64,000 bases of DNA from Candidatus Kapaibacterium sp. (lineage in GTDB: Bacteria > Bacteroidota > Ignavibacteria > Kapaibacteriales > UBA2268), in assembly GCA_023957315.1 (NCBI GenBank), contig JAMLHE010000011.1:37203-101202 (forward strand). The letters are read 5' to 3'. Shown piece by piece: positions 59,946-64,000 of the stretch. The position numbers and the translations under genes were made by a program. Position 1 is the stretch's first letter, and each line of letters opens with the position of its first letter. Under the pieces are notes generated by a model that did not search any database, was not told where the DNA came from, and saw only the letters and a list, made by a program, of their open reading frames with translations.

Positions 59946-62063
59946 TTAATTCGATGGTTCGGCTAATAAACCACGCTTGCGTAGCAGTGGCTCAATCGAT
60001 GGTTCTGCACCGCGGAATTTTACGTAAAGTTTCATCGGGTCTTCTGAGCGACCGCGTTCTAAGATGTTTTTGCGTAAGGAGGTTGCAGTCTTTTGGTCGA
60101 AAATGCCGTTTTGTTTGAATGCTTCGAATGCGTCCGAATCTAACACACCGGACCAAATGTAGCTGTAATATCCCGAAGAATATCCACCTGCAAAAATGTG
60201 GTTGAAGTATGTGCTTCTATATCTTGGAATTATTTCGTCAATAAGACCGATTTTCTTCATCTCTTTAACCTCGAATGAGTTAACGTCCAAAGTCAATGGG
60301 CTTGTCAATGTGTGGAATGCCATATCGAGGTACGATGCCGCAAGGTATTCGCCGGTAATAAAACCTTGGTTGAAGTGCTCGCTGGCGCGCATTTTATTCA
60401 ATAATTCAAGAGGAATCACTTCGCCGGTTTTGTAGTGCTTAGCATACATTGCCATTACTTCGTCTTCCGCTGCCCAATGTTCCATCACTTGCGATGGCAA
60501 TTCGACGAAATCACGCGATACGCTTGTACCGGAAATCGAGACATATTCGCATTGAGAGAATAGCCCATGAAGCGCATGTCCGAACTCGTGGAATAGGGTA
60601 GAGGCTTCGTCAAAAGTTAAGAGCGATGGCGTGTCTCCCGTTGGTGGCGAGAAGTTGCAAACTATACTTATAACTGGGTGAACTCGCTTTCCGTCTTTGT
60701 TGAATTGTTCGCGGAAGCTTGTCATCCATGCTCCGCCACGTTTGCTGGCTCTTGGGTGGAAATCTGTGTAAAACACCGATAAATGGCTTCCGTCTTTGTC
60801 TAAAACTTCGTAACATCTTACGTCTTCGTGATATACGGGAATATTCTTTAATTCTTTAAATGAGATTCCCCAAAGTTTATTAGCAACCGTGAAAGCACCT
60901 TCCAAAACATTGTCAAGTTTGAAATAGGGGCGGAGTGCTTCTTCGTCCAAATTGAATTTTTCTTGACGCACTTTTTCGGCATAGTATCTCCAATCCCATG
61001 GTTCGAGATTAAAATTGCCACCTTCGCGGTTGATAAGTGCTTGGAATTGCGTAGCTTCGTCCTTTGCAACTTTCAGTGCAGGTTCCCATAATTGGTCTAA
61101 TAATTTGTAAACACCTTCCGGATTTTTCGCCATATTTTCTTCTAAGATAAAATGTGCATGGCTTTGATAACCGAGCAATTGAGCGCGTTGAATTCGCAAA
61201 TTGACCAAATTTTTGATTACTTCCTTGTTGTCGTATTCGTTGCCGTTATCGCCGCGAAGCATATATGCACGCCAAATTTTCTCGCGTAATTCGCGTTTGT
61301 CTGCATATTGCAAAAAGGGCAAAAGGCTCGGATTTTGCAACGTGAACATCCATTTGCCTTTATGTCCGGCTTTTTCGGCTGTTTCGGCAGCAGCATCAAT
61401 AAGCGATTGTGGCAATCCTGCCAAATCTTCTTTTTTATCCAAAATCATCTGGAAAGCATTATTTTCAGCTAGAACATTTTCGCCAAATTTAAGTGTTAGC
61501 GATGCTAATTGCTCATTTATTGTACGCAACTTAGCTTGGTCTGTGTCGTTGAGTCCGGCTCCGTTTCTGATGAAACCCTTGTAGGTTTCTTCGAGCAAAA
61601 CGGCTTTTTCGCCAGTCAATTTCAATTTATCTTTTTGCTCGTAAACGCTTTTTACTTTGCTGAACAATATTTTATTCAATCTGATATTGTCGCCGTGCTT
61701 TGTGAGTTCGGGTGAAATTTCGCGGGCAAAAGCCTGAATATCAGGGTTCGTATTAGCTGAGTTGAGGTTGAAAAACACTCTTGAAACCGAAGTAAGTAAA
61801 GAGCCTGAACGTTCCAAAGCTTCGATAGTGTTCTCGAAAGTTGGGACGGCACGATTATTAGTGATAGCACCAATTTCGAGATTATGCTGGTGGAATGCTT
61901 CTTCAAAAGCGGGTTTGAAATGTTCTATTTTAATCTTCTCGAAAGGTGGCACACCAAAAGGCGTATCAAATGGCTTCAAAAGCGGGTTGTCACCTTTTGC
62001 ATTTGCAGACATAATATTCATAAATAATATCCCAATAAACAGATTCACAATCATAAACTTCAT
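59946..62063 (-). CDS. M3-family zinc metallopeptidase (peptidyl-dipeptidase Dcp-like)
   Basis: The 705-residue protein has an N-terminal signal peptide (IVNLFIGILFMNIMSANA), so it acts outside the cytoplasm, unlike E. coli Dcp. The start of the mature part, PLLKPFDTPFGVPPFEKIKI, is typical of Dcp/oligopeptidase A. The zinc site is LFHEFGHALHGLFS (HEFGH), with the third ligand in the EL segment downstream (DFVELPSQVMEHWA). Near the end, IFAGGYSSGYYSYIWSGVL is the substrate Tyr/His region. It removes dipeptides or cleaves short oligopeptides. It stands alone with its own terminator. Confidence 0.93.
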   Translation of the reverse strand: MKFMIVNLFIGILFMNIMSANAKGDNPLLKPFDTPFGVPPFEKIKIEHFKPAFEEAFHQHNLEIGAITNNRAVPTFENTIEALERSGSLLTSVSRVFFNLNSANTNPDIQAFAREISPELTKHGDNIRLNKILFSKVKSVYEQKDKLKLTGEKAVLLEETYKGFIRNGAGLNDTDQAKLRTINEQLASLTLKFGENVLAENNAFQMILDKKEDLAGLPQSLIDAAAETAEKAGHKGKWMFTLQNPSLLPFLQYADKRELREKIWRAYMLRGDNGNEYDNKEVIKNLVNLRIQRAQLLGYQSHAHFILEENMAKNPEGVYKLLDQLWEPALKVAKDEATQFQALINREGGNFNLEPWDWRYYAEKVRQEKFNLDEEALRPYFKLDNVLEGAFTVANKLWGISFKELKNIPVYHEDVRCYEVLDKDGSHLSVFYTDFHPRASKRGGAWMTSFREQFNKDGKRVHPVISIVCNFSPPTGDTPSLLTFDEASTLFHEFGHALHGLFSQCEYVSISGTSVSRDFVELPSQVMEHWAAEDEVMAMYAKHYKTGEVIPLELLNKMRASEHFNQGFITGEYLAASYLDMAFHTLTSPLTLDVNSFEVKEMKKIGLIDEIIPRYRSTYFNHIFAGGYSSGYYSYIWSGVLDSDAFEAFKQNGIFDQKTATSLRKNILERGRSEDPMKLYVKFRGAEPSIEPLLRKRGLLAEPSN

Positions 62064-62151
62064 AATTCTATTCCAATTTGTTAAACTTTACATATCTTAC
62101 AAATTTACGAATAAAAAAGCTATTTGTTACACAAAATCGGATTTCAGAAAC

Positions 62152-62181
62152 AAAAAAAGCCCCAAACGAATTTGAGGCTTT
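62152..62181 (-). terminator. rho-independent terminator of the lipoprotein gene
   Basis: An AAAGCCTCAAA / TTTGGGGCTTT stem (one mismatch) with loop TTCG is followed by seven T on the minus strand. Confidence 0.8.
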
Positions 62182-62205
62182 AGATTAATATTTTCCAAAG
62201 CTTGA

Positions 62206-63162
62206 TTAATTTAAACGGGCTGTTCTAATTTTGAAACTCTGAATATCTCCGGCTTTTCCACCATCTATTAAATTATAGAACTCACCTGAACCCGATATTT
62301 CGAACATATCACCGACATTTTGGGCGAAATTGCTTATAACGGCAGTACCAATAAATTTATAGGGCATGCCTTTATACATAAAAATAAGACTTGTTTGAGA
62401 CTCTCCTTCGAACACCAATGTCTGATTGCTTTTGTTCTCGATATTTTCTGCATAGATTGAAATCCCCAAATTGAAGGATTCATCACTATCATCATAAAGA
62501 AATACACCCACGGCTAATAATCCGCCCTCAACTAAATATTCAGCAGCACCATCTAACTTATCGTCTGAAAAATTGAGGCTTTCTCCGGTTATCATTGTCA
62601 TTTTTAATTCCATAAAAGAATTTGACAATTCATCATCGGGGTCTCCATCATCTTCTTCATCTTCCACTCTGGTAGCTTTAAACGATGCTGAAGTCACGGT
62701 AAAAGTTTCGCCGCCTGTTATACTAACAAACTGAGCTGTGAAATTGCCTTCTATAGTTTGCCCAACTGCTCCATATTTTGTGATGTTGATTTTGCCCGAA
62801 CCCGGCACTGCGTGATACACAATATAATTTTTCATTATAATTATACCGTTGTCATCATCGTCAAGATTGTATGAAGCTACTCCATTACCCTTGAAAGAAA
62901 TAGACATAGCATATCCGGCTGCTGTTTGGTTATCGCTTGGCACAAATGAAGTGAATGCTAAATCAGTTACACCGTAATGCGTGTCGAAAATCCCCATTCC
63001 AAGTTTGAATGTGAATTTCTCTTTATCAGAATTGACAACAGCGGCATTATTGCCTGTGCCGTTGTCTATGTTGCTACCGTCAGTCGGGTTTGACGATTTT
63101 TTGCTGCATGATGCTAATAAAATCGCAGCGGTTAAGATAAATATCGAAAAATATTTCATCAT
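62206..63162 (-). CDS. lipoprotein, function unknown
   Basis: I set the start at ATG 63162 because an AGGA site lies 6-9 bases upstream; a longer frame to 63201 lacks one. The 318-residue protein has a lipoprotein signal (KYFSIFILTAAILLASC, lipobox LASC), then a Ser/Asn/Gly linker (about 20-45). Beta-rich segments follow (FKLGMGIFDTHYGVTDLAFT, YIVYHAVPGSGKINITKYG), with an acidic stretch EDEEDDGDPDDE near the middle. It is probably anchored in the outer membrane. No family is recognised. Confidence 0.75.
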   Translation of the reverse strand: MMKYFSIFILTAAILLASCSKKSSNPTDGSNIDNGTGNNAAVVNSDKEKFTFKLGMGIFDTHYGVTDLAFTSFVPSDNQTAAGYAMSISFKGNGVASYNLDDDDNGIIIMKNYIVYHAVPGSGKINITKYGAVGQTIEGNFTAQFVSITGGETFTVTSASFKATRVEDEEDDGDPDDELSNSFMELKMTMITGESLNFSDDKLDGAAEYLVEGGLLAVGVFLYDDSDESFNLGISIYAENIENKSNQTLVFEGESQTSLIFMYKGMPYKFIGTAVISNFAQNVGDMFEISGSGEFYNLIDGGKAGDIQSFKIRTARLN

Positions 63163-63280
63163 AAGTTTTCCTAAAAAAGTTGTAAAAAATAGATTAGGCA
63201 AATATAAGTAATATTTTAATCAAGGCAAAACAAAGTTTGAAAAATCGGTATTTTTACTATATTATCACCAACGCTCAATT

Positions 63281-64000
63281 TTACTTTATAAATTTGTCAT
63301 AGAAATATTTTTCTCCATTATATAGAATCATAAAATATGAACCGACTGCAAAATGTGAAATATCTATTTGCTTAGCAGATGATTCCTCCATTAAAACACC
63401 TCTAATATCGTAAATTTTGATTTTTATTTCTGATTCACTTATTCCATCAACAAGGTTTATAATATCATTATCAATGAATTTGATAGCATTTGATGAGTAT
63501 CTTGATTCACCGGGTTCTATTCTAATATCGGATAAAGATGGTTCATATTTGAATACTCTACCAAAAAAAATGCTCGTTGCAAATGCTGTTAGAGTATCGG
63601 GTAATATTATCTTCTGATAACCATAGTTATACAAAGAGAACAAACCTACTGGATATAGACTATTGAAAATTTCAAAACCTTGAGTGATGTTAAGAATGCC
63701 TGCCTTGTTATTGAAACATATCATCCCGAATGAAAAATCTATAAAATCAAATGAATATTCGGGCAAACTAGCAAAGAAATCATAGTATATTTGTTTCCAA
63801 CTTTCTCCACCGTCTGTTGAACCATTAACAAAAAAATTAAAAACATCATTAAACTCATTTTTCTGAAATCTAAAAGTTAAAGCTAAATTTTTATCAAAAA
63901 AATTAATATCTTGTGTCCCTTTCGGCATCCACAAATATTTCCATGATTCTCCCGAATCAAAAGATTGAGCTAATACTAATTCGAGAGTATCTGCATTGGT
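63281..64000 (-). CDS. C-terminal part of a T9SS-exported BNR-like protein (5' end outside window)
   Basis: The frame stays open to base 64000, giving at least 239 residues. A TTG at 63934 is not the true start, since SFDSGESWKYLW lies upstream of it. The body has BNR/YCF48-like units (NGSTDGGESWKQIY). The end is a sorting domain: SEIKIKIYDIRGVLMEE, DISHFAVGSYFMILYNGEKY and FYDKFIK. It resembles the cargo at 57814 in layout. Confidence 0.75.
   Translation of the reverse strand, partial: TNADTLELVLAQSFDSGESWKYLWMPKGTQDINFFDKNLALTFRFQKNEFNDVFNFFVNGSTDGGESWKQIYYDFFASLPEYSFDFIDFSFGMICFNNKAGILNITQGFEIFNSLYPVGLFSLYNYGYQKIILPDTLTAFATSIFFGRVFKYEPSLSDIRIEPGESRYSSNAIKFIDNDIINLVDGISESEIKIKIYDIRGVLMEESSAKQIDISHFAVGSYFMILYNGEKYFYDKFIK

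Overview
The window looks like the chromosome of a low-GC member of the Bacteroidota/Chlorobi (FCB) branch, most like the Ignavibacteria/Kapabacteria part of it. The basis is the repeated type IX secretion (T9SS, type A) C-terminal sorting domains, a TonB-dependent receptor paired with a DUF4249 lipoprotein, DUF2442 and RhuM-type genes, and the Bacteroidota form of HMG-CoA lyase. No phage, integrase, IS element or CRISPR array is visible. The lineage is an inference from gene families, not from a marker-gene search.

Layout. 1-2.2 kb: tail of a VWA-OmpA protein, a T9SS cargo protein and an outer-membrane-type protein in one operon. 2.3-4.9 kb: one normal ferritin and three divergent ferritin-like paralogues, all on the minus strand. 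5-13.4 kb: small genes including rpsU, the DUF4249/TonB receptor pair, and an operon of an RsmB-like rRNA methyltransferase, a HAD phosphatase and a DnaQ-type exonuclease with a GIY-YIG-like tail. 13.8-35.6 kb: a 22-kb surface-protein locus that opens with a textbook sigma-54 (-24/-12) promoter and encodes a small T9SS protein, two fibre-like proteins (1853 and about 1138 aa) and a beta-helix giant of about 3866 aa. The last two are each broken by -1 shifts at short homopolymers (six in all). 35.7-38.5 kb: a cation/proton antiporter and a small DUF2442 cluster. 39.3-49.8 kb: acyl-CoA metabolism (3-hydroxyacyl-CoA dehydrogenase, AcuI-like reductase, two acyl-CoA dehydrogenases, HMG-CoA lyase, fused mutase IcmF) with dinB and an orphan HicB between. 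49.8-56.3 kb: ABC exporter, VWA membrane protein, OPT transporter. 56.4-64 kb: tRNA-Pro(GGG), a RhuM-Fic protein, T9SS cargo proteins, a Dcp-like M3 peptidase, a lipoprotein, and many short dispersed repeats.

The strongest candidates for something undescribed are (a) the ferritin array, in which three paralogues have all replaced the ferroxidase glutamate of helix B with lysine and lost its histidine while keeping helix D nearly invariant, and (b) the sigma-54-headed locus of giant surface proteins, with its Asn-rich hexapeptide solenoid and its clustered frameshifts. No search could be run; all family calls rest on motifs read by eye.
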